From Streptomyces sp. MH60 (lineage in GTDB: Bacteria > Actinomycetota > Actinomycetes > Streptomycetales > Streptomycetaceae): DNA of 64,000 nucleotides. A model generated the notes under the pieces. It was not told the origin of the DNA. It made no database searches and saw nothing but the letters and a program-made list of their open reading frames with translations. How positions within the stretch are numbered: the stretch's first letter is position 1; each line of letters begins with the position of its first letter. The stretch lies in assembly GCF_002939385.1 (NCBI RefSeq), contig NZ_MULI01000008.1, forward strand, positions 1 to 64,000. Direction: 5' to 3'. Positions 41,333-49,274 of the stretch are shown here, one piece after another. Position numbers and translations under genes: made by a program.

Positions 41333-42337
41333 ATGGCCGCTACGGATGTGACCGGCACGTACGAGACCGACGCGGCGGTCGGCACCAAGGGTGAGCCGGG
41401 TTCGGGACCCGTGGCGGTCACGCAGCCCGACACCAGCGGTGCGGGCCTGGTGGACGCTCAGGGGTGGGAGCCGACGCCGACGCCGATCCTGGGGACGCGG
41501 GACACGCTGGCGGGCACCGTCAACGACGTGTACCCGGCGTACAAGCCGCCGTCGGGGCCGCCCCCGGCGAGCAACAAGGACACGACACTGACGGACTCGC
41601 CGGTCGGCAACGGCCTGGAAGAGCTGATCAACCCGGACCTGTGGATGGACGGCACGCTGGACACGTCGAACCTCGGCGCGGAGCCGGTCGGCAACACGGC
41701 CGTGCCGCTGAAGCCTGCCGCTCCGACGGCGGCGGCGGGCGACCGGTACATCCTGGTGTCCTGGACGCCGGTGCCGGATCCGTCCGACGCGGAAGTCCTC
41801 CAGTACGTGGTCGAGTCGGACACGGGCGGCCACTTCTACGCGGGGGCGGACAAGACCAGCCTGCGCTTCGAGAACGTGACGGGCGGCCTGGGCTACAGGT
41901 TCCGTGTGCGGGCGGGCAACGAGAACGGCACGGGGCCGTACTCGGACTGGTCGGCGGCCGTCAAGCCGTCGAACGAGGACCTGATCCGTCCGACGTCGCT
42001 GGCGCCGGACAACGCCGTCAACCCGATCTACCGGCAGGACGGCACGCTCGTGCCGGGCTCGTACGGTGCGCCGACGGCGCCGGGGAAGCCGACGGTGGCC
42101 GCCGAGGGGACGGCGGGGACGGCGAAGGTCACCTGGACGGCCCCTTCGTCGGGTCAGCCGTCGGGCGGCTATGACGTCAAGGCGTCGTCCGGGCAGAAGG
42201 TCCACGTCGGTCCGGCCGTGCTCACCGCGAACGTGCCGGGCCTGACGGTCGGTGCGAACGTGACCTTCACGGTCACCGCGATCGGCCAGCTGCAGAACGC
42301 CACTTCGCCCGCGTCCAACGCGTACACCGTGGTCTGA
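41333..42337 (+). CDS. Virion protein with two fibronectin type III domains
   Basis: A 334-residue protein. Residues 1-120 are Gly/Pro/Thr-rich. An Fn3 domain spans about 125-220 (AAPTAAAGDRYILVSWTPVP, then YRFRVRAGNENGTGPYSDWS, the typical 'Y.frV.A.N..G.g..S'). A second, shorter Fn3-like domain spans about 245-334 (TAKVTWTAPSSG, FTVTAIGQL). Fn3 modules decorate phage heads and tails and may bind carbohydrate on the host surface. Terminator downstream. Confidence 0.75.
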   Translation: MAATDVTGTYETDAAVGTKGEPGSGPVAVTQPDTSGAGLVDAQGWEPTPTPILGTRDTLAGTVNDVYPAYKPPSGPPPASNKDTTLTDSPVGNGLEELINPDLWMDGTLDTSNLGAEPVGNTAVPLKPAAPTAAAGDRYILVSWTPVPDPSDAEVLQYVVESDTGGHFYAGADKTSLRFENVTGGLGYRFRVRAGNENGTGPYSDWSAAVKPSNEDLIRPTSLAPDNAVNPIYRQDGTLVPGSYGAPTAPGKPTVAAEGTAGTAKVTWTAPSSGQPSGGYDVKASSGQKVHVGPAVLTANVPGLTVGANVTFTVTAIGQLQNATSPASNAYTVV

Positions 42338-42350
42338 GTTCAGCTGGTCC

Positions 42351-42386
42351 AGCAGCCCCGTCCCGCGACTTCGGGACGGGGCTGCT
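42351..42386 (+). terminator. Strong hairpin terminator
   Basis: AGCAGCCCCGTCCCG (42351-42365) pairs perfectly over 15 bp with CGGGACGGGGCTGCT (42372-42386). Late element 11 starts 3 bases later. Confidence 0.78.
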
Positions 42387-42388
42387 TG

Positions 42389-42423
42389 CTGTTCGTGCCC
42401 GGTCATCGGCCGCCAAGGGGCGA
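42389..42423 (+). promoter_or_regulatory. Late promoter-like element 11
   Basis: CTGTTC (42389-42394), 20-base spacer, AAGGGGCGA (42415-42423). Lies 24 bases before ATG 42448. Confidence 0.62.
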
Positions 42424-42447
42424 AGGCGACCGAGGAGAGGGCATCCG

Positions 42448-43107
42448 ATGAGCGGTACGACACCACGGCTGGGGCTGAAGACTTTCGACCAGTCCGACCC
42501 CTTCCTGCGTGGCGACTTCAACGACAACAACGCGCGTCTGGACGCCTATCCGGGGCACTTCATCTGCACGTCGCAGTCGCGGCCCGCGTGGGGTCCGGCG
42601 CAGTCCGGGATGCGGATCTACGAGACGGACACGCGGCGGGAGCTGGAGTGGCGGGGGACGCAGTGGCGTGAGGTGCTGAGTGCGCCGCCGGTGTTCCCGG
42701 GGTACGCGCGGCCGAACATCACGCTGGGCCTGGACTCCCACGTCTACTACAAGCTGGGCACGTTCAACCTGAACCGGCCGGGGTCGCTGATGGTGAACCT
42801 GGCGGTCGAGGTCGCCGTCCAGTCGCTGTACACGATGAACCTCTACTTCCGCACGCAGATCGACGGCGCGGACGCGCTGCTGGGTGACGGCGGCTCCTAC
42901 ATCCGCGTGGAGCAGGTGCACACGTCGGGGTCCGGCTGGCAGAGGACGTACATGGTGCCGGTGATGGGCATGCGCTCGGTCAGCGCGGGCTCCCACAACT
43001 TCGGCATCCACATGTGGACCCAGCTGGGGTCGACGACGAAGACGGGGTCCGCGCGACTGGTGACGGCGCGCGGCACGGCGCTGCTCGTGAACTCGACGGA
43101 CACCTGA
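42448..43107 (+). CDS. Minor tail/fibre-like protein
   Basis: A 219-residue protein; ATG 42448 follows GAGGAGAGGGCATCCG. The N-terminus PRLGLKTFDQSDPFLRGDFN and GMRIYETDTRRELEWRGTQW are patterns common to actinophage minor tail or fibre proteins. The C-terminal 130 residues are beta-rich (VNLAVEVAVQSLYTMNLYFR), compatible with a receptor-binding beta-sandwich trimer. Shares a base with the next start. Confidence 0.62.
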   Translation: MSGTTPRLGLKTFDQSDPFLRGDFNDNNARLDAYPGHFICTSQSRPAWGPAQSGMRIYETDTRRELEWRGTQWREVLSAPPVFPGYARPNITLGLDSHVYYKLGTFNLNRPGSLMVNLAVEVAVQSLYTMNLYFRTQIDGADALLGDGGSYIRVEQVHTSGSGWQRTYMVPVMGMRSVSAGSHNFGIHMWTQLGSTTKTGSARLVTARGTALLVNSTDT

Positions 43108-43982
43108 TGGCGGCCGACGAGTACACGGACCGGGCCTACGTTTCCCGGTACGGGGCGGCGGAGTTCGGGCTGCAGGTCATGCGTCAGGGCTCGCCGGGGG
43201 ATGCGGACGGCCCGGTCACGGCGGCGCTGCTGCACGACGACGACGCGGCCACGCAGGTGTTCTCGCGGGCTGCGGACCATCCGGGGGCCGGGAAGTACTC
43301 GGTGCGTCTGTCGTCGAAGGAGACGGCCACTCCGGGCCCGTACGTGCTGGTGTGGACGTACACCGTGGGCGGGTCGGACGAGGAGTGGCGGGTCTGGCTG
43401 GAGGTCGGGAAGACCGCGCCGGAGTACGACGTCCTGGCGGACCCGATGAAGGGGATCATCGAGCAGACGTGGAACCGGTTCTCGGACCTGTTCGACTACG
43501 CCACCGAGGGCCCTCACCTACAGACCTACATCCAGTCGAACTTCGGGCGGAACCGGCTGGCGCAGCTGCTCAGGATCGCTGTCGGCCGCCTGAACACGAT
43601 GGCGCAGCCGTACCAGACCTACACGATCGACGGTGACGGCGGGGCTTCTTTCCCGGTGGCCAAGTGGGGGTCGCTGCTGGAGTCGGCGCTGTACGTGGAG
43701 TGCCTGCGGCACCTGATCCGCTCGTACGTCGAGCAGCCGGAAGTGCAGTCGGGCTCGGGTGTGTCGCGGCTGGACCGGCGGGACTACAAGGACCGCTGGG
43801 AGGAGGTCCTGGCGGTCGAGGAGCCGGTGCTGAAGCAGCAGCTCGACGTTTTCAAGATCTCTCACCTGGGCCTGGGGACCGCCCGGGTTCTGGTGAGTGG
43901 GGGCGCCTATGGCAGATACGGCCCAACTCGCCTACCTTTGTCCGAAGCTGCGCGACCTAGGTGGCTTACTCGTTTCCATTGA
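43107..43982 (+). CDS. Structural protein, probably tail/fibre associated
   Basis: A 291-residue protein; ATG 43107 overlaps the previous stop. Residues 15-110 are a beta domain (KYSVRLSSKETATPGPYVLV, YTVGGSDEEWRVWLEVGK). Residues 115-260 are helical (RNRLAQLLRIAVGRLNTMAQ). The C-terminus reads GRYGPTRLPLSEAARPRWLT, which looks like a natural chain end, so the HNH gene that overlaps it seems inserted after, not into, the coding sequence. Probably a virion protein; family name uncertain. Confidence 0.6.
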   Translation: MAADEYTDRAYVSRYGAAEFGLQVMRQGSPGDADGPVTAALLHDDDAATQVFSRAADHPGAGKYSVRLSSKETATPGPYVLVWTYTVGGSDEEWRVWLEVGKTAPEYDVLADPMKGIIEQTWNRFSDLFDYATEGPHLQTYIQSNFGRNRLAQLLRIAVGRLNTMAQPYQTYTIDGDGGASFPVAKWGSLLESALYVECLRHLIRSYVEQPEVQSGSGVSRLDRRDYKDRWEEVLAVEEPVLKQQLDVFKISHLGLGTARVLVSGGAYGRYGPTRLPLSEAARPRWLTRFH

Positions 43983-44014
43983 TTACTAGCCTGACCAGTG
44001 GATACCATTCCTCT

Positions 44015-44719
44015 GTGGCAGACAAGAAGATCAAAGGCGGGCGTCCTCCAGTCGAAGATCCAGTGGCCCACTTCTGGGCCCACGTGGACTCGTCGGGGGG
44101 CGCCGACGCATGCTGGCCGTGGACTCTCTCCGTCGTCAAGACGACTGGGTACGGCCAGTTCAACAACAGGGCGGCCGGACGCAATTCGTGCCACGTCTTC
44201 GCCTTCAAACTCGCCTATGGCCCTGTCCCTGACGGGCACGTCGTAGACCACACCTGCCACAACCGAGACACGACATGCCCTGGCGGCAAGACGTGTCTCC
44301 ACCGGCGGTGTTGCAACCCCGCTCATCTTGAGGCCGTGGACTCGCATCGCGAGAACGCCCGTAGGGCCAATGAGCCCCGCAAGCGGGCGGAGTTCGCTGA
44401 GTGCTGCGCGAATGGCCACCCCTGGAAGCCGGACAACGAGAAGTGGGTGACCAGCACCAGCGGCTACCGGACTCGCCAGTGCCGGGCGTGCAATCGCGAC
44501 CGGATGTACAAGAAGAGGACCGGTAGGGACCGCCCCGCACCCACTGACGTGTCGCTCTCCAGAGCAGGGTGCGAAACGTGCCGCCGGGGCCATAAGTACA
44601 CGCCCGAGAACACGAAGTACGACTCGACCACAGGGAAGCGTCGCTGCCGCGCCTGCGAGCGGATCAACGACCAGAACGCCAAGGCTCGCGCAAGAGCAAG
44701 AAAGGCTGCTGCCAAGTAG
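44015..44719 (+). CDS. HNH homing-type endonuclease
   Basis: A 234-residue protein. GTG 44015 is the likely start; the frame is open with a further GTG at 43961, overlapping the structural gene, and neither has a good ribosome site. Core HNH motif: DGHVVDHTCHNRDTTCPGGK then CLHRRCCNPAHLEAVDSHRE (about residues 70-110), the layout of phage HNH homing endonucleases with an extra zinc site. Two C-terminal CxxC knuckles (CRACNRD, CETCRRGHKYTPENTKYDS) follow. Base composition here is visibly less GC-rich than around it, suggesting recent acquisition. Probably a mobile, selfish gene. Confidence 0.8.
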   Translation: MADKKIKGGRPPVEDPVAHFWAHVDSSGGADACWPWTLSVVKTTGYGQFNNRAAGRNSCHVFAFKLAYGPVPDGHVVDHTCHNRDTTCPGGKTCLHRRCCNPAHLEAVDSHRENARRANEPRKRAEFAECCANGHPWKPDNEKWVTSTSGYRTRQCRACNRDRMYKKRTGRDRPAPTDVSLSRAGCETCRRGHKYTPENTKYDSTTGKRRCRACERINDQNAKARARARKAAAK

Positions 44720-44743
44720 CGGTTCAGCAACGCCAAGGGGTGA
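44709..44743 (+). promoter_or_regulatory. Late promoter-like element 12
   Basis: CTGCCA (44709-44714, weak left half inside the end of the HNH gene), 20-base spacer, AAGGGGTGA (44735-44743). Lies 17 bases before TTG 44761. Confidence 0.5.
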
Positions 44744-44760
44744 CCGGAAGGAGCCCCCCT

Positions 44761-46590
44761 TTGGCTGCGAACAAGATGCCGCTGGGCAGTGCGGGCCAGA
44801 CCCTCGCAGCGGGCCCCGTGTCGACGCTGATGCCAGGGGTGACCTACCAGGAACTCACCCAGGGGTACGCGTCGAACGTGTGGTCCGTGTGGGCCTGGCG
44901 TGTCGGCGGTCCTGAGACGTACGGCAATCAGGCGACCGCCCAGGCCCTGGTGACGGAGCTGAGCGGCCTGGGATTCGCCAGCCGTCTGGATACCCTCACC
45001 GCGTTCGCGGCTGCGGACACGGCGGGCGGCGTGATCGGCTACGCCGTCCGGGTGGGCAGTTTCGCCCCTCAGCAGATGAACGAGGCGGTCACGCTTCAGG
45101 CGTCGCTGGTCAGTGCGGGATACCAGGGCCGGGTGATCTACACGGCCGAGGACGGCGTTCCGTCGGAAGGACCCTGGGAGGTCCGGGTCGTACGTGTGGA
45201 CGCCGACGCTAAGGTGCGGCTCAAGGCGGTCCACGGCGCGCAGGTCAGCACGTCGAAGACGGTGCGTTCCATGGCCGTCGCGAGCAGGGCTCTGGTCGCG
45301 GTCAACGGCGGCGAGTTCGACATCAAGACCATGGCCGGGCACTCCGGCTACGAGGTCCCGCAGGGCCTGTACGTGCAGGACAACACGCTGCTCAGCGCCG
45401 CCAACAACGGGCGGACCGCCTTGCTGCTGGAGGGCGTCGGGCAGCGGGTCCGGGTCACAGAGGCGTCCTCGTCCTTGCGTATCAAGACCGTTGACGGGGC
45501 CGAGAGGGCCGTGGACGGTATCAACCGGGTGCCCAGCCGTGTCCTGGGCTGCGGCGGCGTCGGCGGCGACACGCTTGTGGTCGACGGTGTTGCCACTCCC
45601 ACGCTGAAGCCGTGGCGCAACCTGATCTGTACGGACCCCGACGAGGTCGTCATCTTCCGCCCGGAGTGGGGCGCCGCGACTCCTGCCCCCTGGCAGGGGG
45701 TGACCAACAGCGTCGATGTCGTCATGAACGGCAACTGGGTGGTGCAGGAGCTGCGTTCTCCGGCTGGCGGAGCCATCCCCACGGGCGGCCGGGTTCTGCA
45801 GGGGATCGGGACGGGCGCGGACTGGCTGCGGACGCACGCCAAGGTCGGGGAGATGGTCACGCCTACGGCGAGCATCACCGACGCGGCGGGGGCGGCGGTC
45901 ACAAGTCCCACGCTGTCGGGTGTGGCCGGAGGCGGCCCGGCTCTGGTCCGGGGAGGAGCGAAGTCGGTCAACATCGGTGCGAACGGCATGACGTCCTTCA
46001 CCGGTGCCCCAAACCTGTCGTCTGTCCAGCGGCATCCGCGCACTCTGGCCGGGGTGACCGCGTCCGGTCAGTTCCTGCTGGTGACGGTCGACGGCCGCAA
46101 TCCAGGGCGCAGTGTGGGGCTCACCTGGTCGGAGGCTGCCGACCTGATGCTCTGGCTCGGCGCGACGGAGGCTGTCGGGCTGGGCAGCGGCGGGGACACC
46201 GCCATGGTCGTCAGTAACGCGCTGAGCAACAGCCCCAGAGACACCTGGAACACGCAGGACACGATCCCGTACGAGCGGTCGGTGGCCACGGCTGTCGTCG
46301 TCGTCCCTGACGATGTGCAGCCCGCCCCGGTCTCCACGATCCCGGCCGGAATCTCGGGCTGGGACGCACCGCTCAACGAAGCCCTGGTCGGCCTGCAGAC
46401 GCAGATCAGCTACCTGACGGCGGCAACGGCTGCTGTGGTCGAGCAGCTCGGTGACGGGACCGGGCTGCCGCTGCAGAACGTCGCGGCCACCCCGGCCACC
46501 ACGCCCACGGGCGGGGTCCTGTACGTCGAGGCCGGGGTGCTGAAGTACCGGGGCGGCAAGGGAACCGTCACAACTCTGGGACCAGCGTAA
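44761..46590 (+). CDS. Phosphodiester glycosidase (NAGPA-like) virion protein with SPOR-like domain
   Basis: A 609-residue protein. TTG 44761 is chosen: GGAAGGAG is 7 bases upstream, while ATG 44776 is too far. Residues about 15-135 look like SPOR-type repeats (GYAVRVGSFAPQQMNEAVTL), which bind peptidoglycan. Residues about 140-520 match the phosphodiester glycosidase (NAGPA) domain: SRALVAVNGGEFDIKT, NGRTALLLEGVG, RHPRTLAGVTASGQFLLVTV, DGRNPGRSVGLTWSEAADLM, GLGSGGDTAMVV. This family cleaves sugar phosphodiesters such as GlcNAc-1-P links. The C-terminus resembles a fibre tail. A cell-wall glycopolymer depolymerase is the best guess. Confidence 0.75.
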   Translation: MAANKMPLGSAGQTLAAGPVSTLMPGVTYQELTQGYASNVWSVWAWRVGGPETYGNQATAQALVTELSGLGFASRLDTLTAFAAADTAGGVIGYAVRVGSFAPQQMNEAVTLQASLVSAGYQGRVIYTAEDGVPSEGPWEVRVVRVDADAKVRLKAVHGAQVSTSKTVRSMAVASRALVAVNGGEFDIKTMAGHSGYEVPQGLYVQDNTLLSAANNGRTALLLEGVGQRVRVTEASSSLRIKTVDGAERAVDGINRVPSRVLGCGGVGGDTLVVDGVATPTLKPWRNLICTDPDEVVIFRPEWGAATPAPWQGVTNSVDVVMNGNWVVQELRSPAGGAIPTGGRVLQGIGTGADWLRTHAKVGEMVTPTASITDAAGAAVTSPTLSGVAGGGPALVRGGAKSVNIGANGMTSFTGAPNLSSVQRHPRTLAGVTASGQFLLVTVDGRNPGRSVGLTWSEAADLMLWLGATEAVGLGSGGDTAMVVSNALSNSPRDTWNTQDTIPYERSVATAVVVVPDDVQPAPVSTIPAGISGWDAPLNEALVGLQTQISYLTAATAAVVEQLGDGTGLPLQNVAATPATTPTGGVLYVEAGVLKYRGGKGTVTTLGPA

Positions 46591-46599
46591 GGAGGAGCC

Positions 46600-46770
46600 A
46601 TGTCCGGTTGCGCCCACGAAGGCCCTGCACCATCCCGGGAGTTCGACCTGACGAACATCGAGGCGAACCAGGTGGTCTGCACGCATCGCGTCTGCAGCCA
46701 CGGCCAGACCGTCGTCTCCCTCTACGAGGCCGAGAAGTTCCGCATCCTGCACATCTGCCCCACCACCTGA
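46600..46770 (+). CDS. Small Cys-rich protein
   Basis: A 56-residue gene with a perfect ribosome site (AAGGAGG) before ATG 46600. It has four Cys and three His (SGCAHEG, VVCTHRVCSHGQ, LHICPTT), consistent with a small zinc-binding fold. Between the glycosidase and another small structural-region gene; role unknown. Confidence 0.6.
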   Translation: MSGCAHEGPAPSREFDLTNIEANQVVCTHRVCSHGQTVVSLYEAEKFRILHICPTT

Positions 46771-46783
46771 CAAGGAGTCACCC

Positions 46784-46966
46784 ATGGCGTACACCGTCAC
46801 ACTCAAGGCCGGTCTGCAGGACGTCGTACTGCCGAACGGCAGCCGATACCAGGGAGAGGACGTCGTCGTGCTCAGCGACGAGCACTACGGCGTCATCCCG
46901 GCCTCCACCCGGGCGGCCGTCTTCTCCGCCGAGGCTGTCGTCCCGGTCCCGGCTCCGGCGGCCTGA
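46784..46966 (+). CDS. Hypothetical small structural-region protein
   Basis: A 60-residue protein; ATG 46784 follows CAAGGAGTCACCC. Beta-rich (YTVTLKAGLQDVVLPNGSRY, GEDVVVLSDEHYGVI) with an Ala/Pro/Val tail. It resembles the small protein at 20203 in layout (about 45 residues of beta plus a tail). Overlaps the next ATG. Confidence 0.6.
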   Translation: MAYTVTLKAGLQDVVLPNGSRYQGEDVVVLSDEHYGVIPASTRAAVFSAEAVVPVPAPAA

Positions 46967-47631
46967 TGAGCACCGTCCGGGGCGAGTACGTCCGCTCGAA
47001 GCAGTCCTGGGCCGTCGACCAGGAACGGCTCAGGCACAGCCAGGCCCTGCACATGCTGGGTGAGAACGTCATGTTCTGCCTGCTGTGGACGGCGCGGGAC
47101 TACGAGAACCAGTTGGTCGGTCTGTGCACGGTGTGCGCCAGCGACCGTATCTCGAAGGCGTACGGGCAGGCGTCGCGGAACAAGTGCCCGTCCTGCTTCG
47201 GCACCCGCTTCGAGGGCGGCTACCGGGCGCTGATCGTGCGCCCGGCCATCTTCACGGACGCCGACGACTCCCAGTCCTTCACCGCGCGCGGCGTCGTCAC
47301 CCCGCAGGAGGTCCACCTGGAGACGACCAGCGACTTCCGGGTGCACAGCGGCGACTACGCGATGCGCGCCACGGGCGAGCGCCTGCAGCTGCGCGTGCCG
47401 CAGCGGACCACGCTGCGCACCGGCTTCGGTACGCCGTACCAGCGTGAGGCCGCCACGGCGTACAACCTGGCGCGCGCGGCCGTCGAGGACGAGGACTCGG
47501 TGGCCTACCTGATTCCTCCGGCCACTGAGCCGCTGATCGAGATCCTGTCCCGGACCGGGCACACGCCGCCGTCGTTCGATGACGTGGAAATAATTCGCGC
47601 TCCGCTGATCCCGCTGTACGAGCAAGACTGA
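46966..47631 (+). CDS. Zinc-ribbon structural protein
   Basis: A 221-residue protein coupled by TGATG overlap. Residues about 53-75 are a zinc ribbon (LCTVCASDRISKAY, NKCPSCFGTRFEGG). Residues 75-150 are beta-rich (YRALIVRPAIFTDADDS, VHLETTSDFRVHSGDYAM); the C-terminus is mixed. The sequence style (LLWTARDYENQLVGL) fits conserved neck or head-tail connector proteins of large actinophages, but I cannot name a specific counterpart. Confidence 0.6.
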   Translation: MSTVRGEYVRSKQSWAVDQERLRHSQALHMLGENVMFCLLWTARDYENQLVGLCTVCASDRISKAYGQASRNKCPSCFGTRFEGGYRALIVRPAIFTDADDSQSFTARGVVTPQEVHLETTSDFRVHSGDYAMRATGERLQLRVPQRTTLRTGFGTPYQREAATAYNLARAAVEDEDSVAYLIPPATEPLIEILSRTGHTPPSFDDVEIIRAPLIPLYEQD

Positions 47632-47667
47632 CCTCGCCCGCCAAGACCACCACCCAGGGGTACCGCC

Positions 47668-48411
47668 ATGCCCGATAAGATCCTGCCACCCGACGAGACC
47701 ACGCCGTTCACCATCCGTAACGACGTCACTGTCGAGCTGGTCAAGCACGACGCGGCCGACTCCGACGTGGCCACTGCCGCCCGTGTATCCACCGTCGGAG
47801 AGAGCCACGAGCGGATCGTTGACCTGGCCAAGGACTCCGGCCTGATCAACTACCTCATGCGGGACCGGCACGGCAGCCCGTTCGAGCACAACTCGATGAC
47901 CTTCTTCGTCAGCGCCCCGATCTTCGTCTTCCGCGAGATGATGCGCCACAGGGTCGGCTGGTCGTACAACGAGGAGTCCGGCCGATACAAGGAGCTGGAG
48001 CCGGTCTTCTACGTGCCCGCATCGGACCGCAAGCTGGTCCAACAAGGGCGCCCTGGAAAGTACGAGTTCGTCGAGGGCACCGACGAGCAGATGAACCTCA
48101 CCAGGAACCTACTGGCGAGGAGCGCGCTGGAGTCATACGAGGTCTACCAGACCCTCCTGGAACAGGGCATCGCCCGCGAGGTGGCCCGCACGGTCCTGCC
48201 GCTGAACATCTACTCGTCGCTGTACGCCACCTGCAACGCGCGCTCGCTGATGCACTTCCTCGGGCTGCGCACGACGCACCCGGACGCCAAGGTGCCCTCC
48301 TTCCCGCAGCGGGAGATCGAGATGGTCGGCGAGAAGATGGAGGCGGAGTGGGCCCGGCTCATGCCGCTCACCTACGCTGCCTTCAACGCCAACGGCCGCG
48401 TCGCACCGTAG
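47668..48411 (+). CDS. thyX: Flavin-dependent thymidylate synthase ThyX
   Basis: A 247-residue protein; ATG 47668 follows CAGGGGTACCGCC. ThyX makes dTMP from dUMP using FAD, NADPH and methylene-tetrahydrofolate. The signature RHR motif is present (MMRHRVGWSYNEESGRYKEL, residues about 91-110), preceded by DRHGSPFEHNSMTFFVSAPI and followed by the substrate-contact segments LPLNIYSSLYATCNARSLMH and FLGLRT. Length fits the family. Placement inside the virion operon, with no late element of its own, makes it an auxiliary metabolic gene that works with dcd (13100). A 20-bp hairpin follows. Confidence 0.95.
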   Translation: MPDKILPPDETTPFTIRNDVTVELVKHDAADSDVATAARVSTVGESHERIVDLAKDSGLINYLMRDRHGSPFEHNSMTFFVSAPIFVFREMMRHRVGWSYNEESGRYKELEPVFYVPASDRKLVQQGRPGKYEFVEGTDEQMNLTRNLLARSALESYEVYQTLLEQGIAREVARTVLPLNIYSSLYATCNARSLMHFLGLRTTHPDAKVPSFPQREIEMVGEKMEAEWARLMPLTYAAFNANGRVAP

Positions 48412-48415
48412 CCAG

Positions 48416-48464
48416 GCGCACAGCAGCCCGCCACCAGTCCAGACGGTGGCGGGCTGCTGTGCGC
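48416..48464. terminator. 20-bp perfect bidirectional terminator
   Basis: Positions 48416-48435 (starting GCGCACAGCAGCCCG) pair perfectly with 48445-48464, loop of 9. It separates thyX from the convergent toxin gene. Confidence 0.85.
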
Positions 48465-48782
48465 TCAGGCGGGCCCAGGGACGAAGATCTCGTGCCCGCC
48501 GACCCGGCGCCAGACGACGTGCGGCTCACCTTCCCGGACCATCGGCCCGAACTGCCAGGTGGCCCGGCCGTCGGGGGCCCAGGTCATTTCCATGATGGGA
48601 CTCTCGCCCGCAGGGATGTTGACTCCCTGTACGGGCTTGACCCGGAGGCCGGGCCGGAACTGCCCTACCGCAACATCCGGAACGAACTTGTTCTGAATGA
48701 TGTCCTCGAAGCGCTTCTTGTCCTCGGGGCTGAGCCTCTTGAAGTCGCGCTTGAAGTGGGCAGCGGTCTCGAACGTTGGCAA
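48465..48782 (-). CDS. RelE/ParE-like toxin
   Basis: A 105-residue protein beginning at TTG 48782, with GGAGG 8 bases before. The fold pattern fits RelE-superfamily toxins: HFKRDFKRLSPEDKKRFEDI (two helices), then beta strands FRPGLRVKPVQG, IMEMTWAPDGRATWQFG, and the terminal strand PHVVWRRVGGHEIF. RelE-type toxins cut ribosome-bound mRNA, or in the ParE branch poison gyrase; which applies is unclear. It lies 22 bases after the AbrB-like antitoxin gene. Plasmid-type stabilisation is the likely benefit. Confidence 0.72.
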   Translation of the reverse strand: MPTFETAAHFKRDFKRLSPEDKKRFEDIIQNKFVPDVAVGQFRPGLRVKPVQGVNIPAGESPIMEMTWAPDGRATWQFGPMVREGEPHVVWRRVGGHEIFVPGPA

Positions 48783-48804
48783 TAGGGCCTCCGGATGCTA
48801 GGGG

Positions 48805-49098
48805 TCAGTCGTCTGCGTTGAGGTGCGCGAACATGTCGTCGGCACTCTCGTGGACGGTGGTGCGTCCGGCCGCGATGTCCTCGCTTGCCTGGCGCTCCCC
48901 CTCCTGCCACTCCTTGGTCCAGAACCAGGTCTGGTCGGAGCGGATCTTCTTCAGTCCGTGGACCTCGACGACACCTGCGTCGCTGACCTCGAACTCAAGC
49001 TCATCTCCTGGGGAGACCCCCAGTGCCTCACGCACGCGTACAGGCAGCGTCAGCTGGCCCTTTTCACGCACGCGAGTCCTGGACGTAGCCGTAGCCAT
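48805..49098 (-). CDS. AbrB/MazE-type antitoxin
   Basis: A 97-residue protein; ATG 49098 follows GGGAGGACATCC (an upstream in-frame ATG at 49125 is less likely). Residues 5-50 are a swapped-hairpin AbrB DNA-binding domain (VREKGQLTLPVRVREALGVS, then PGDELEFEVSDAGVVEV). The C-terminal helical tail (EGERQASEDIAAGRTTVHES) would wrap the toxin. Antitoxin-first order is standard. Probably represses its own promoter in the AT-rich gap 49126-49250. Confidence 0.78.
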   Translation of the reverse strand: MATATSRTRVREKGQLTLPVRVREALGVSPGDELEFEVSDAGVVEVHGLKKIRSDQTWFWTKEWQEGERQASEDIAAGRTTVHESADDMFAHLNADD

Positions 49099-49150
49099 GG
49101 ATGTCCTCCCACTGTCACCTTCCATGTTTCCGTGCTACCAAGCTACCCCA

Positions 49151-49216
49151 GAACTAGTAACTATCAAACTCTCCTACATTCCAACTTTCTCACATTCTAC
49201 CATCGTCCTTAGTAGT
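49151..49216. repeat. ACTAGT-type repeats upstream of the antitoxin gene
   Basis: GAACTAGTAA (49151-49160) and TTAGTAGT (49209-49216) in a markedly AT-rich stretch. The same words occur in the gap upstream of the hydrolase gene at 52.1 kb, which suggests a shared regulator. Confidence 0.35.
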
Positions 49217-49224
49217 CACCGGGG

Positions 49225-49259
49225 CTGTCCGCGCCTCCTCCGCCGCCCTCAAGGGGTGA
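49225..49259 (+). promoter_or_regulatory. Late promoter-like element 13
   Basis: CTGTCC (49225-49230), 20-base spacer, AAGGGGTGA (49251-49259). Lies 15 bases before GTG 49275. Confidence 0.72.
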
Positions 49260-49274
49260 ACAGAGGAGGCACGC

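Noticed and set aside
43961-44719. HNH gene as part of a group I intron or interruption of the upstream structural gene
   Set aside because: The upstream protein ends in a natural-looking C-terminus and no continuation of it is found after the HNH gene, so a free-standing endonuclease is simpler.
35437-46806. Other long minus-strand frames opposite the head and glycosidase genes (35437-38487, 38363-40183, 40382-42466, 44464-46806)
   Set aside because: Same reason: codon-position bias of the plus-strand genes creates open antisense frames in high-GC DNA; translations are compositionally unprotein-like.
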